DNA from: Amaurobius ferox
Lineage: Eukaryota > Arthropoda > Arachnida > Araneae > Amaurobiidae
Reading direction: 5' to 3'
DNA length: 64,000 nucleotides
Assembly (NCBI GenBank): GCA_951213105.1
Contig: OX578155.1
Location: 35,254,484 to 35,318,483 of the forward strand
Shown: piece by piece, positions 32,395-44,757 of the stretch
How positions within the stretch are numbered: position 1 is the stretch's first letter
Layout of the letters: each line of letters begins with the position of its first letter
Position numbers and translations under genes: made by a program
The notes under the pieces: generated by a model
Seen by the model: the letters and a program-made list of their open reading frames with translations, nothing else
Told to the model about the DNA's origin: nothing
The model's database searches: none

Positions 32395-34057
32395 AATGAT
32401 GAGTGGTGGAGTGTTTTGGCCGAAATCCAAACTGCCCCGGAATGATAACATCATTCTCACTAAGGTGCGTGTTCAGTCTATTAAGGATTATTTTCTCAGT
32501 AATTTTACTAAGTGTCGGTAGTAAGCTGATTGGTCTGCAGTTGGCCGGAATTGTGGCATCCTCACCAGGCTTATGGATCGCTATAATTATCGCTTCCTTC
32601 CATTCTTTGGGGAAATAATTTAGTTTTAGTATTTTGTTTATTAGGGTGGTCAAGTAAAATATTATATTTAGGGGTAGATTTGTCCCCGCGATATTCCTGA
32701 TTTTGTCGTGCCTTAGGCTTTTACGGTTTTTGATGATATCAATTATCTCTTGCGGTGTGGCTGGGTTAATCTCAGCCGTGACCGGGGAGTTTCTGAAGTT
32801 GTTTAGAGTTTGCCTAATCATTCTTAGGGTGTCCTGATACATTAGATCGTGGTTTGGTTCAAATTGCTTTTCGTAATGCCTAGCAATCGCCTCTGCTTTT
32901 TCTTCGTCTGAGTACGCGATTTTAACGCCATCTATTAGTGGCGTGAGCTTGATTTGAGGTTTTCTGAGTCTTTTAGCGAATTGCCAGAGCGATACGTCTT
33001 CCGGGCTAAGGGATTCAATTAACTCTTTGTACTGTTGCTGCTTTTCTGCGACAATTTTATCCCTGACTTTCCACATGAGTCTGTTAAGCTCCCTTTTGAG
33101 GGTAGGGTCTCTATTAGCCAGCCATGTCTTACGCATGCTGTTCCTTTGCCTAACTAATTGCTTGACATGGTGGGAAAGTGTGGGCATTTTTGGTGACTCA
33201 CACTATGTGTTGTGGCAGAGGCAATAGCTCTCTTGATTTCTGTTGTGAGTGTGTGTATGGCAGAGTCAATATCCGCCGTACTCATAATGTTGGGTACTGC
33301 CAAGTGCGGCTCAAAAAGTGCTCTTTTGAAAACGTTCCAGTTCACCCTCTCTTGTCCCAGAGAGGCTGGAAGGGGAGTGTTCAGATCTAATGTCACCAAT
33401 ACCGGTAGATGATCCAAATCGAATTCATCCAGGGTATCGATAGTGTGAGCGTATTCTATGTTTCTCGTTAGGACAAAGTCTATGAATGAGCCGTTGGCAT
33501 CTGAGAAGCAGGTTGGTCTCGACGGTGCAATGATGTTGGTGTTTGTTGTGTTCAGTAATCTGTGTATCTGTGTACCGCGTATGTTGGCTCTCCTGCTGCC
33601 CCACGCTCGGTGGTGTGCATTGAAGTCGCCCGCGAGTATTGTGTTTGGATATCGCGAGAAAAGCAGCTCCTGCGCAGCTACATTTATACCACTAATGTTT
33701 TTGACATATATTGTAGTTAGGATAAATGGGTTTACATTATTTATTTTAATTTTTATGCTAGTATTTTCTATACCTTGAAGATTTATGTTGTTTATTTCCT
33801 CGTGGGGAATATTTCTTTTAATATATATTACTGTTCCTCTATGGGGGGTTTCTAGCAGTTGTATTTGAGCTAAAGTTGTGATAGCCAATATAGTTTGCTA
33901 TATTTAGTTTTTTATTTTCTCGAACTTTAGTTTCCTGAATTAGCAGGGCATCTACATCATTTTCATTTACATAGCTCCTAAGTTCATTTATTCTTGGAGA
34001 TATGCCGTTCTCATTCCAAAATATTATTTTAAAGCTTCCTTTTTGGGACCTAGCCAT
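32395..34057 (-). pseudogene. ORF2 fragment, element 4: endonuclease and N-terminal RT
   Basis: The likely start is MARSQKGS at 34057; MRIK at 34075 is an alternative. Endonuclease motifs are FWNENG, IQETK, GDFNAHHRAWGS, FIDFVL and DLDHLP, so SDH is changed to LDH. Two frame breaks occur: at a C6 run (plus-strand G6, 33842-33847) and at a short A run near 33190. The RT part has YFPKEWKEA, CRPISLL and FGFRP but ends before the catalytic motifs A and C, so the protein could not reverse-transcribe. Confidence 0.75.
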
Positions 34058-34465
34058 GGCGGGTTTGATTCTCACTGTTATTTTTAAAATCCGCGATTAA
34101 TTTAAAAGCCTCAAAGACCATTTGCATTGGATCGCTCTTTTTTTTAATTAACTCAGCGAGCTGCATCAACAGATGTTTTATATCGTCTAGGCTGAACATA
34201 CTAATAAATCCTCTGAAATTTTTCGGCTTCATTTCTCTTTTTATGGCTATAGTAGCCAGTTTAACTTCTTCCGGAGTCAATTATCTGGAAGACGAAGGTT
34301 TGGGGGCCTGCTCTTGCACGGATCTAGTGGGTGCTGAAGGTTGGTATCTATTTTGCTGTGGCACAATATGCGAGGAGCCCTGAGGGGGTGCCTGGGAGTT
34401 TAATTTGAGGGCCTTTTGCCTCCAAGGGGGTATCTTATTTTGGGGGCGCTACTAGCATGCTAGCC
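34050..34465 (-). pseudogene. C-terminal part of ORF1, element 4
   Basis: A Pro/Gln/Ser-rich linker (WRQKALKLNSQAPPQGSS...) runs to an in-frame TAA at about 34282. It then continues in the same frame as TPEEVKLATIAIKREM and a helical region (DDIKHLLMQLAELIKKK) to the stop TAG at 34050. The helical tail corresponds to those of elements 1-3. The stop overlaps the ORF2 start as ATGGCTAG (8 nt). No zinc knuckles remain in the fragment. Confidence 0.6.
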
Positions 34466-34471
34466 GGAGGC

Positions 34472-34597
34472 TTGTTCCGAAAACGTACCCGCTATACCCC
34501 CTGCTGTGAGGCCGGTTCTTCGCTATTGGCTAAGTTAAATGACGTTAATGGCAGAGCTTCGTATACACTTTGAAGTTGCGTCTTCGAGATTATACAT
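34472..34597 (+). repeat. 700-bp repeat, third partial copy (M)
   Basis: M contains the first ~125 bp of arm L in the same orientation: TTGTTCCGAAAACGTACC, the CTATTGGCTAAGTTAAATGAC block, GTATACACTTTGAAG and GAGATTATAC. Its CRE is degraded (GACGTTAA). Like R it lacks the 24-bp insertion of L. Confidence 0.8.
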
Positions 34598-35087
34598 GGA
34601 AAAAAATGTTTGTTATTAAATCGGGAAGAAAATTATGATAGAAAGAAATACTGCAAAGATATAACGATGTGTTACAATATACGGAGATATATACAAGTTC
34701 GTAAAGCAACAAAAATATCTTAAATTTAGGTAAGTAGTATATGATATATTTATTACAATTTTTGCGAGTAAAATGCTGACACTGGAACGTTATACCTTAT
34801 ACATATGTAATAATCCGATTGAATGATTTTCTAACTTATTTTTTATAGTACCTAATTTTAGATAGAAGATCGCCGACCAAATATGAATACATCAAAACAT
34901 GTACTGCAATATTTCACGTGGCCTGTTTAAATAACTTAAGTGGTCAGATGTTTTTATTGTTGTATCAGTTACATTAAAGGAGAAACTTTGATTTATTTCC
35001 TTCTTGGCTAATTAAATTTTTGTAGAAGACAGCAATATATTTTTTAATGTGATTCATAGTTCATTTGTTTATCACAGTAGTGTGTTA
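34598..35087. other. No gene recognised, AT-rich spacer
   Basis: I see no ORF with domain features and no repeat. Confidence 0.55.
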
Positions 35088-35173
35088 TAGTATAAGAGTG
35101 TTGAAGACCCAGACCGTCCGACTCATCCATTGGACTTGAGCAACCATTTGGACGGCCGGTAGTATAAGAGTGT
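35088..35173 (-). mobile_element. ~58-bp SINE 3' fragment with 14-bp flanking direct repeats
   Basis: TAGTATAAGAGTGT occurs at 35088-35101 and at 35160-35173. Between them, reversed, the sequence runs from CCGGCCGTCCAAATGG to GTCGGACGGTCTGGGTC and then TTCA, matching the last ~70 bp of the SINE at 23028-23305. It is the same cassette as the two at 23984-24180. Confidence 0.6.
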
Positions 35174-37725
35174 AAAGATGTTATGCAAATTAATGAAATC
35201 ACTAATAAAATAAATATATATTCCATATGTATATACCAAGTTGTAATTTAAATAGCATATATATGAAGTTTCATTTCAATTGTATGGGTGTTGATTTTGA
35301 GATTTTATTGATATTAAATAACATTCTGAAGAAAGCAAACACTAATAGCCATTATCTAATGTTTATGAAATACTTTGAAGTTTGATCTGTACCCAGTAGT
35401 GAGCTGCCAAATTTTTAACAGCCAGTAAGCAATTATGCAAGATTATGGTTTCAAATACTATCATTCTTCGCAGTTCACACTAACATAATATACATTTATT
35501 GTGCGTTTAGAATTCATTTGGAGTTCGAGTTAAAATTATTTACATTTTAATTCGTTGTTGTTGTTGTTACTTATGACCTCCTGATTTCGACGGGCATTTT
35601 AACTCTTAAACATGTTTATTTCAAATTATGTTTAAAATTTAACAACCAATATTTAAACTTTGGAAATGTTTAATAACAATTACATGTGTATTATCCTACA
35701 CTTTGAATTTTGAATATACAAAATTTTGATATTCAAATTTAAAAGGCATGTATTGATACATCATTCAAATTTTTCAGAACATTTTGAATTTAACTCAACG
35801 TTAATTCAGTTAAAATCCTCTTTACACTTGCTATTCTGTATAACACATCTGAAATATAAAACCTGAAGTTTTATTTTGCAATCTCTTGAATTATTTCAGT
35901 TTGAAACATTTAGTCAAAATACTATTAATTTCTAAACCCAAAATTATTTATTTGAAACAAATATTAATTTCAATATCTTTATTACTTCAACAACTATAAT
36001 TCGATTTATAGATTATATATTACTATCTAATGTTAACGAAATACTTTAGCATCGGTTGGATGCAGTGATAACTAGTCAAGCTTTTAACTGGTATATGTAT
36101 TTTCAGCTTCATTATATCTCATTACATCAGGTTAAATCAGATAACATCAGTATTAACTAGGTAAGTCAATTTGCATCTACTCATGCATCCTAGGATATCA
36201 AATCCATCTACATATAAAATTAAATTAGTAACTACTGTCTATTATTTTCAAAAACAGCATTCAGTAAGTTGATTTAAAATATCTGTTGGATAAACTCCTT
36301 CTTTATAAACATGTTATAAATTGAAATTAGTTAATATCATGCAACATTATTATTATGCAGTTGTTCAAGCAGATTGTACTGTTAAAGAGAAAATGCATAT
36401 TTTTAACTATAGTAAAGCACTATTTATACACTACTCTAGGGACCAGTGAAGTAAAGCGTGTACCTGTGAAAATATGTAATTGAAATTAATGTCACTGGAT
36501 AGGAATGTTTGACGAGCTATGTAGAAATGCATATAAATGATGTATGTACTGTATTTCAAATATTTGAAATTTAATATTCACTCATTAGAATTGGGAAATT
36601 GGACTATATAAGATTTAACAAAATATTTGAAACATTTTTATGTAAATATAATTAAAATTTGTTTTGATTTGACAACAAATTATGAATTTTATACAAATAT
36701 TGAAATTAAAATATAACTATCCATATTTCATTACCTGAAGATAATTCAATTGAGTAGTAGAAAATTAGTACTAACTTTTGAATCATTTGTGAGATGCCAG
36801 TGATTACAAAAGTACACATGCTTATCTCAAAAGCATTCAATTCGAAAATAAGAATATTTAAAACAAAAACATGTAAATTCATTGATAGTTCAAATATTTG
36901 ATCCTATTACAATATTTTCCTTTAATGTTAGTATTATGTGTGTAACAGTAGCATAGTATCCCCAGGCAATTCTTTTTTTGAGGAAGAGGAGGGAGGGGGT
37001 GGGTTGAATTGGTCACCAAACAATTTGCTTCCCATTTCGCTAAATATCATTTCTCTGAACTTAAATGTGTTTCAAGGGAATATGATTTCCCTACTTGGTA
37101 ATGCTATTGGTGGGTAGAGGCAAAAATTATTTCTTAAATATATTTATTTATTAATATATTATATAATCCCTCCCCTCCCAACTACAGTTAAAAATCTATT
37201 CAAATTTTTTCAAAAATTTTTTTTAATTACACTAAATCAAGGCACAAATCATATTGTAATTGTTAATGTGTCGAATTATTTTTGTTCGTTTAATATTCGT
37301 TCCAATATCCGTATATGTACTGCCGAGGCTAGTACAAAAATTCCAAAATTGTTAATGTGTGTAAAAATTTCCTCAAAATCCAGATGAAGGTGTATTGAAG
37401 TACTTTAATTGAATTGTAAATCCATTGACGCAGTTCTATAAAAATATAGGTATGTCATTCTTTTGGTTTTGCCACTTTGTTTTCTTTCGGTTAGTGACAG
37501 TGGCATAGCATTAGCATTGCTCACACCTCTTCAAATGGTAAAGAAACCAATATGCATATCTATTTGTGTAGAATTTTATGGGAGCAGCAAACAATTGATA
37601 TATATAATTTTCGAAGCATATCAGTTATTAAAAATTTTTAGCATAGAAAATTATTAGCACATCACTGGGTATATAGAGTGGGATGGATTACCTACCCTCT
37701 ACACTAAATATTTTACCCAGGATTA
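35174..37725. other. No gene recognised, AT-rich spacer
   Basis: A (GTT)n patch at about 35552 may be a SINE tail. A purine-rich stretch lies at 36975-37000. Otherwise the stretch is low-complexity AT with chance ORFs. Confidence 0.5.
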
Positions 37726-38388
37726 CATTGTAAGTCTGCATTTTTATTAATTTTAGATTAATTTTTTAGAAAAATTTCCACATTTTTTGTCCAAAATATT
37801 CCATTGTATGGCTTTTTCTTTTAAATCAAACACATAGTTTTGTTTACAAACTTGCATAAATATTTGAAACCGACTTCAAAAAAGGTTATGGTAACCCACA
37901 TTTAAACAGTTATATATTTTGTTTTGTATAGGTAACTTGCTTTTTTGTAGTTAAAACATTAATAAAATAAAACAAATTGCCTCAAGTTCCATAAGTCATC
38001 AATGAAAATAGGATTAAAAAAGTTGCGATACACGTACGGAATACAATATAAAATGGGCATAAGTTGCCTTTAATAAACATAATACATATATAACACAAGC
38101 ATTTTAAACTGTATGCTGTATATAATTTTTTTCCCGTAAATGAAGCATTTTTATCATTGATCAAGTAGTAATAATAAAAATATATTTTATTTAATTCTTT
38201 AGTTTAAAATGATATGAAAAGCAAATAAATATGTGTGTATGCAGTAAAATACATGACGAAATGTATCTAAGGAAAATGTAAACACGTATAATCTCGAAGA
38301 CGACAGTTCAAAGTGTATACTAGACTTCGGCCAGGACGTCATTTAACTTAGCCAATAGCGAAGAATCTGCCTCACAGCAGAGGGTAGC
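37726..38388 (-). repeat. 700-bp repeat, right inverted arm (R)
   Basis: R is the reverse complement of 31715-32393 with scattered differences. It ends at GCAGAGGG, so it lacks the first ~25 bp present in L and M. The CCAAT box is kept (AGCCAATAGCG) and the CRE is GGACGTCA. With L it forms a 6.7-kb interval bounded by inverted repeats. Confidence 0.85.
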
Positions 38389-38446
38389 AGGCACAGACTA
38401 TATTATATATATCGTATTCTGTGGGGATTCTCTCAAGGTTGGATTC

Positions 38447-38760
38447 TCTTCAGGATTAATCTGGAAGTGAGACTATGGCTACCGCAAATTGAACATAATC
38501 GCTGTTTGGCGCAAAGTCGGATCTCGCCAAACCTGCGATATTCAGAGTTATCTATCGGGAAAAGGTAACTTTTCAGATCTGTTTAACTCCGCCTTAAAAA
38601 TGTTGCCATAGGATTCAAAGAAAGTAAACCTTCTAAATATAGCATTCTGTGGCATGGAGTTAGAAGTAAGGAGGAAAGTCTTCTATGGGTGCAAGGCGTT
38701 AAAATACCATAATGCTTTGAGAATTATATCTACGCGCCGCTAGTGTTGCTTAAGTAGTTC
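38447..38760 (+). repeat. Dispersed repeat U (parts U1 and U2)
   Basis: U1 (38447-38585) matches the reverse complement of 55043-55185: shared blocks are AAATTGAACATAATC, CTCGCCAAACCTGCGATATTC and AAAAGGTAACTTT. U2 (38643-38760) matches the reverse complement of 48050-48170: shared block CATGGAGTTAGAAGTAAGGA, then GGAAA. The parts are contiguous here and about 6.9 kb apart there. No ORF is seen. Confidence 0.65.
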
Positions 38761-39294
38761 GATATACTGGTGTTGCCATTTCTGAACAGATAAATGTTAT
38801 AAAAATGTGAATGAAATGAAAATGTAATGACAATTAATAAATCACAAATATTTATCATATACATATCATTTTTCTATATTTAAAACAATTTAGATTTACT
38901 AATTTGAAGTTAGATTTACCCGTATAAATGCAAATTCGGGTAGCAAAGTGTGTATACCTTCATTATTTGTTGAAAATGGAAGATTTTGTATCGTTATAGA
39001 TAATTAGAGTAATTATATTGCAAAAATTTGACAAGAAAAAATAATTTTTATTCTGTATTTTAATCTTTAATCTGCAAGCATTCTGTAATTTGGCAACGAA
39101 GCATTTTAGCCAATGACATCAAAATCTTTTGCATTTTGATTGGATATTACACCGATGGCTGGATTAATTTTTGATTCGTCTGCTTGTTTACATTTTGTTT
39201 GTTTCTGTCATTTCTAGCTTCATGTCTTCTGTTCACATGCGAAACAATAGGCATAATTAATTGATTACGTTTCACATCTGTCTAATTACGTATA
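38761..39294. other. AT-rich spacer upstream of the THAP-like remnant
   Basis: The stretch is AT-rich, with CCAAT at about 39109 in AGCCAATGACATCA. This resembles the CCAAT/CRE pair of the 700-bp repeat and could be an old promoter. Confidence 0.35.
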
Positions 39295-39441
39295 GACGAT
39301 GTCACTGTTTTGTTCCTGGTTGTAAAACAGGCTACAATGTAAATCGAGCAAAACTTAAAGTTGAAGGAAAAATAAATTTGAGTTTGTTTCAAACTCTCAT
39401 ACATTTGCTGTACTTTGTTCTATTCAATATTTCTCTTTAAT
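39291..39441 (+). pseudogene. THAP-type zinc-finger exon remnant
   Basis: Reading from 39300, the frame gives CHCFVPGCKTGYNVNRAK and shortly after INLSLFQ, ending at a TAA near 39441. This matches the start of THAP domains (C-x2-4-C ... followed by a SLF motif), the C2CH DNA-binding fold found in P-element transposases and derived host proteins. The only nearby ATG (39299) is one frame off, consistent with a small indel behind the start codon. The His and later Cys/Trp parts of the domain are not visible and may have lain in a second exon. It is a fragment, not a functional gene as it stands. Confidence 0.4.
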
Positions 39442-39976
39442 AAAAATAATTTTAAGAACACTCCAACATTGACTATTAGTTGTAGTAGTATATTTTAAAA
39501 TTCAACTTTCAGAGATTTGAATCTGTTTCTGCAGGGTACACTGTAACAAATTATAGTTGAAGTATTCTATAAATAGTTAAATTACCAGTATATATATGTA
39601 TATTGACATCAATTTATGCTTATCTTTGCGAGATGTTGAAAATAGACATGTTAATAGGTAGTAATAATATACAATATGTAATTACAGTTAATAACATTGG
39701 CAGCATATAGTTAATACTTGGTATTTGATTAGGCAAAAGCTAATAGGTGTTAGTGGATATTAGTTGAATATTTACGAATAACACTCAAAGTCTTCCCACC
39801 TTCATTAAAGTACATGATCTTGTCACTGGTTACCACTAAATCATTAAAAAAAAAGCTCCCTTCCTCTAAATAAAAATTACTGTATTAAAAATTACTGTAA
39901 AAAAAGTATATTTTCACTCATAATTCAATTGTGTAACGTGCAACTTGTAGTTTTGTGAAAATTATAGCTATTTATC

Positions 39977-40153
39977 ATGGGTGTCCATAGGGAACTGCAA
40001 GAGGGGGCACTTGCCTCTCTCCCCCCCGGGACATTCAAGGTCACAAAGGTGGACATAAATCTAGTGAATGTTGTACGTCTTATCTTTGAGTTTTCCCCAC
40101 TGACATCAGTGGTCTGCCTCCCCAGGACTCTGGAAAAAGTTCTATGGGCAGCG
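39977..40153 (+). repeat. Short element with GGGYGYCCATAG inverted ends
   Basis: The left end is ATGGGTGTCCATAG and the right end CTATGGGCAGCG. The interior shares GGGACATTCA and TGTACGT-type blocks with 24312-24447. ORFs on both strands are incidental. Confidence 0.55.
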
Positions 40154-43100
40154 TTCATACTGTTTAAATTTATACTTTTTCCATGCACAGAAATTTGTTT
40201 AAAAGTTTAATTCATATCTTACACAAAAGTGGGACAAGGTGCAAATTAAGATATTTTTATTGCTCAAAATAAAGTATATTCTGCATATTTTGATGCAGTC
40301 CTTATATTTCTGATGATATCCTTATACTTTTTTCTCGTGTTCTCAGTGCAGCGATTAATATTGCTAATCACTGCATTGAGAGCATGATTCCATGCTTTGA
40401 GAACACCTCCACCACAGCTGGTGGGAGGTTCTGTGACTATGGTTTTCCCTCTTGTAAAAAATTATATTTTATCAACTTGACATTTTTGTGGATAGTTGAT
40501 ATTTAAAATGCTAGTACTTTTTCATTACAATTAATAGTAAACTGCCAAAATATTGACAACTGTTATATTACTAAATTTTAATATCTAGTTTGCTCTTAAA
40601 AATATATTTATTCTTGGTTTGCATTGTATTTTGAACTAATAGGTATGAATAATTTCAAATTTCTTTTGTATTTATATGTAACAAATTAAGATTTTAGCAG
40701 TAAGTTATATTTCAGTTCATTTGTGTTCAGTGTTTAAATGTATAACCTGCATTTTGTTATATGTATTTTTCAACAGCCAAAATAATACAGCAGTATCCTT
40801 TGCCTAGCTGACAAATTTTGTTTAAGGAATAATTAGATATTTTATTAAATATTCAGAAGTTGTATACATTTTATTTGCATATGCTAAGAAGAATGTTGAA
40901 GTCATAAAAAAAATATATGGTAAAAGACTGGGAAGTTATATACTTTCTAGCTAAATAAGTACTTCTTCAGGGGTTGCTTTTAAATGAGTTCAACTTCTGT
41001 ATGGAGTATTTTTTTAGCATATGAAAAAAATATTCAGTGCATGTGTGGACCTTTGTCAAGAGCAAGAATCAACATGTTTATCTGTCAAATGCTCCGCTTC
41101 TAAGCTACAGCAATAACACATGTATCCTTACAGTTTATTTTAATTTATTACCTGGACTTGTATTCAAGCTCAATTAAAAATTTTCGTATTATTTTTTCTA
41201 ATCAAATGTATACTGTACAATATAAGAACAACTACAAACTCTCAGCAAAAACTGTACAAGTAAGTTAAAAATAAATTTTCTTAGGTAATTTCTAGTTACA
41301 AATAAATTTCTTATGTAATTAATATGACGTCCAAACTGAGACCTCTGCCATAATACATTGCATAATAATTATCTTATATTTTTGCAAATTTTATTTTGTT
41401 TTAATGCATGTAGATGTTTTGATTTTATCTTAAATTGATTTCAAAATTACTTTTGTATTTTTACATATATCTTATTAATTTTACCTTGTTAACTTTTGAA
41501 GAATTTACTAACAATTTAGTAGTAATACATAGTTTTTAACATTATGTTATATTTTATCTAGTTACTTTGCTTTTATTGATTTCATAATCTTTGACTCTGA
41601 TTATATTTTTAATATTCTTTTACTTTTGTCTTTTTAGATTTGCTATTACAAGTTCTATATGAATGTCATTATTACATTTATTTTTACATGTCTGTAGGTT
41701 ATAGTATAAAAAGTAAAACATGTGACATTATAAAATGTTGCCTACAGAAAAATTTAAAAAGTTAAAATTATTAGCTGATCTATTACCTTATATATGGATA
41801 TTAGAAGAATGAATTGATGGTAAATATAACTTCATATTAGAATTCCCATATCAAAATAACCTTGAATTCTAAATTTGGTGCAATTTCAATAAACATTGTA
41901 TTTTTTAAAATATGTATGTGCATTATGGTTCTTTTCCCTCAAATTATGGGCATATATTTTTATACATGAAGAATTTGGTTTTTGCCTCAGTTTTGGTTTT
42001 AATTGGTTAACCAAACATAATTCATAAAAAGGGATTCCTGAGGGTTGATGCAGTAGACAAAAGCATCTTCATAATTAATATTTGAACTGTCTACACGTAG
42101 CTAATATGGAGCCCTTAATGGTTTACTGGTATGCAAAAAATGTACTAAAGAATACCTCATCTTTCTAAATATCATGTCTTATGTTTGAAAGTAATGCATC
42201 ACACTATATTTAGAATGTTTTGTTATTATTATCAACCCTTTATAAGAATAATAGACAGTTCTTTTTTTTTTCTTCTGTTCCTTCACTTTATAATCAGTGC
42301 AATAATTTATTCTTAAAATACTTCTCAAAGTGCATTTATTAAAATCTAGTGCACACATTTCACATTACTCATCAAACTGCCATATTGTTTGAATTTTTAT
42401 AGGCAGGAAAAGTTAAACGGGAAGTTAAAATGTAAAATATAGCCAAATTATTATCTTTCACACTTTAAGTAATTAATGTATATTTTGTTTAAAATCTGTT
42501 TAGGCTAAGTTGTATATGTGTCATGCTGTTCTGTGTTTGTCGCTGACCTATGCAACTTCCCCATTAATCATTGTTTAAATAAACCTGGTTCAATTATTCA
42601 CATTCCTTCTAAACGTTTTAGTGGAAAATAGTATATTTTTATAGTCATTAATTTCTGTTTAGTCTTAAAAATTGGAAAAGTTCATTTATGTCAAACATGT
42701 TTTTTAAAATCCTGCATTTGTAATTCATATTAAGTATATTTATTTTTGGATACCATTATATACTTTTATTTGAATTCTTTGCTTTTGCATATCCATAACT
42801 AAAAAAAGTACCCACTAATTTATCCCCATAAAATTTAAATATTTTTTAAGTTTATATTCCTTAAGTGTTACAATTACATTTATTTATGTTCCTTAAGTGT
42901 TACAATTTTAGGAATGTTGCAGTGTTCTATGCTGGCAAGTTATCATTTCCAAATCCATGGCTGGCAAGTGTCCTGTTTAAAATGTTATTCTACTGTTAAT
43001 CTAATTAGGTTCAAAAAATTATTTAATATTTTGAAATAAATTATCTTTTCACCTACTGTTAATCTATTTAAAATGTTAAATGATTTAAGTTGATAATTTG

Positions 43101-43185
43101 AACAAAGTATTGTTGATATTTTTATATACCCTTTGTATATATTGTTTGTTGTGCACAATAATTAGTATATATACTAGGCGAATAC
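40154..43185. other. No gene recognised, AT-rich spacer
   Basis: About 3 kb with only short chance ORFs. There is an inverted pair at 40345-40395 (TCTCAGTGCAGCGATTAATA and TAATCACTGCATTGAGA). A short direct repeat TTATATTCCTTAAGTGTTAC lies near 42855 and 42890. No splice-bounded exon could be proposed. Confidence 0.5.
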
Positions 43186-43189
43186 CCAT

Positions 43190-44757
43190 TGGAAATCAAT
43201 GGTCTCACAATAAGCAACCCCTGAATAATGTGAAATTTTGAATAATTCGTGTTTCACATTTATTTGGCGAATCGATTATTTTGGTGTGCAGAAATCTTTA
43301 GAGGGTAAAGAAGAAAATATTGGAAAACTTAAATTGTGCACTTCTTCCTTTCGAAGTATCTACACGTACACCAAGTTTCTATCTCATCCCGAAGCAAATT
43401 ATTTTATCATTTCCAATTTCAAACATTTTTCTGTGGAGCACATCCATAAATGAACATTTTTGGAAAGCTTTGTTCGTCTTGGGTTTTTTATCAGATTGGC
43501 CCGTATACCAAATATCACACCTTTATCACATTTAAGAGGAAGCGTGTCTCATTTATTCAGAAAATTGAATATATTGGTGTGCAGCACCCCTTAAAGTAGC
43601 AAATATCGGAAATCTGTAATTGCACACTTTCTTCCTTTCAAACTATCTACTCGTGCATCAAATTTGAAGTCTCTATTCTATCGTGCAGCATGTTTTTTCT
43701 ATCACTTCACCTTTCGAACGTTTTTCAGTGTAGCACCCCCTTAAATGAACATTTTTGATAATCCGTATTCATCTCGTTTTTTTTTATCAAATGTATGCCT
43801 GTATACTAAATTTCAAGCTTTTATAACACTATAAAGGAGACATTTTTCATTAGTTCATCAAATTGAATATTTTAGTGAGTGCCCCTCCCCCCCTACAATA
43901 GCAAATATTGGAAAACTGAAATTGCATGCTTTCCTCCTTTCTAACTATTTACCCGTAAACCAAATTTGAAGTCTATCTCATCGCAAAGTATGCTTTTTCT
44001 ATTATTTCGCCTTTCGATTGTTTTTGTGTAAAGTACCTACCCTCTAAGTATACATTTTTGAAAAACTCCATTCTTCTTGGGTTTTCTATCAGATGATTCG
44101 CCCATATACCAAATATCAAGTCTTGATCACGTTTTAAAAGGGGTGTTTCTCCTTTATTCCGAAAATTGAACATTGTGTGGTCAGGCACCCTAAAGTAGAA
44201 AATAATGGAAAACTGAAATTGTACACTTTCTTCCTTCCAAACTATCTACCCATACACCACATTTGAAAATTCTATCTCATCCCAAAGCATGTTTTTTTAT
44301 CAATTCACATTTCGAACGCTTTTCTCTGGAGCATCCCCTTCAACGATCATTTTTAAAGAACTATATTCGTCTTGGGCGTTTTCATCAAATGGTTAGCTCA
44401 TATACCAAATTTCAAACCTCTATCAAATTTTAAAGGATCTATTTCTTATTTATTCAGCAAATCGAACATTTTGGTGTGCGGCACCCCCTTTAGAGGAAAA
44501 TATTGGAAATCTGAAATTGCACATTTTCTTCCTTTCAAAAAATGTACCCATACACCAAATTTGAAGTCTCTATCTCATCGCAAAGCATGCTTTTGCAACA
44601 TTTCACTTTTCGAACGTTTTGGTGTGGAGCACCCTCTCTACAGAACACATTTGGGAAATACAATTTTTCCAGATGATTTTATCGAACAATTGACTTGTGT
44701 ACCAAATTACAAGTCTCTATCTATTCAGGAAGTGCCTAAAAGCGTGACAGACTGACA
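43190..44757 (+). repeat. Five diverged ~298-bp tandem units
   Basis: The landmark CTTCCTTTC recurs at about 43344, 43631, 43932, 44230 and 44528, so the spacing is 287, 301, 298 and 298 bp. Each unit includes ATACCAAAT.TCAAG-type, CTATCTCATCGCAAAGCATG-type, TCGAACGTTTTT.TGTGGAGCA-type and ATTGGTGTGCAGCACCCC-type phrases. The units are well diverged, so the array is old. ORFs in it are not conserved between units. Confidence 0.8.

Larger units (their letters stand above)
32394..34471 (-). mobile_element. Non-LTR retrotransposon fragment (element 4), truncated at both ends
   Basis: This fragment reads right to left: the end of ORF1 (about 34470-34050), then ORF2 from 34057 down to about 32394. 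It is cut in the RT domain after FGFRPKHSTTHH and joins arm L directly. It also lacks all of ORF1 upstream of the Pro/Gln-rich linker. The right edge meets another copy of the 700-bp repeat (M). Truncation at the 3' side is unusual for target-primed insertion and points to later rearrangement. Confidence 0.8.
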
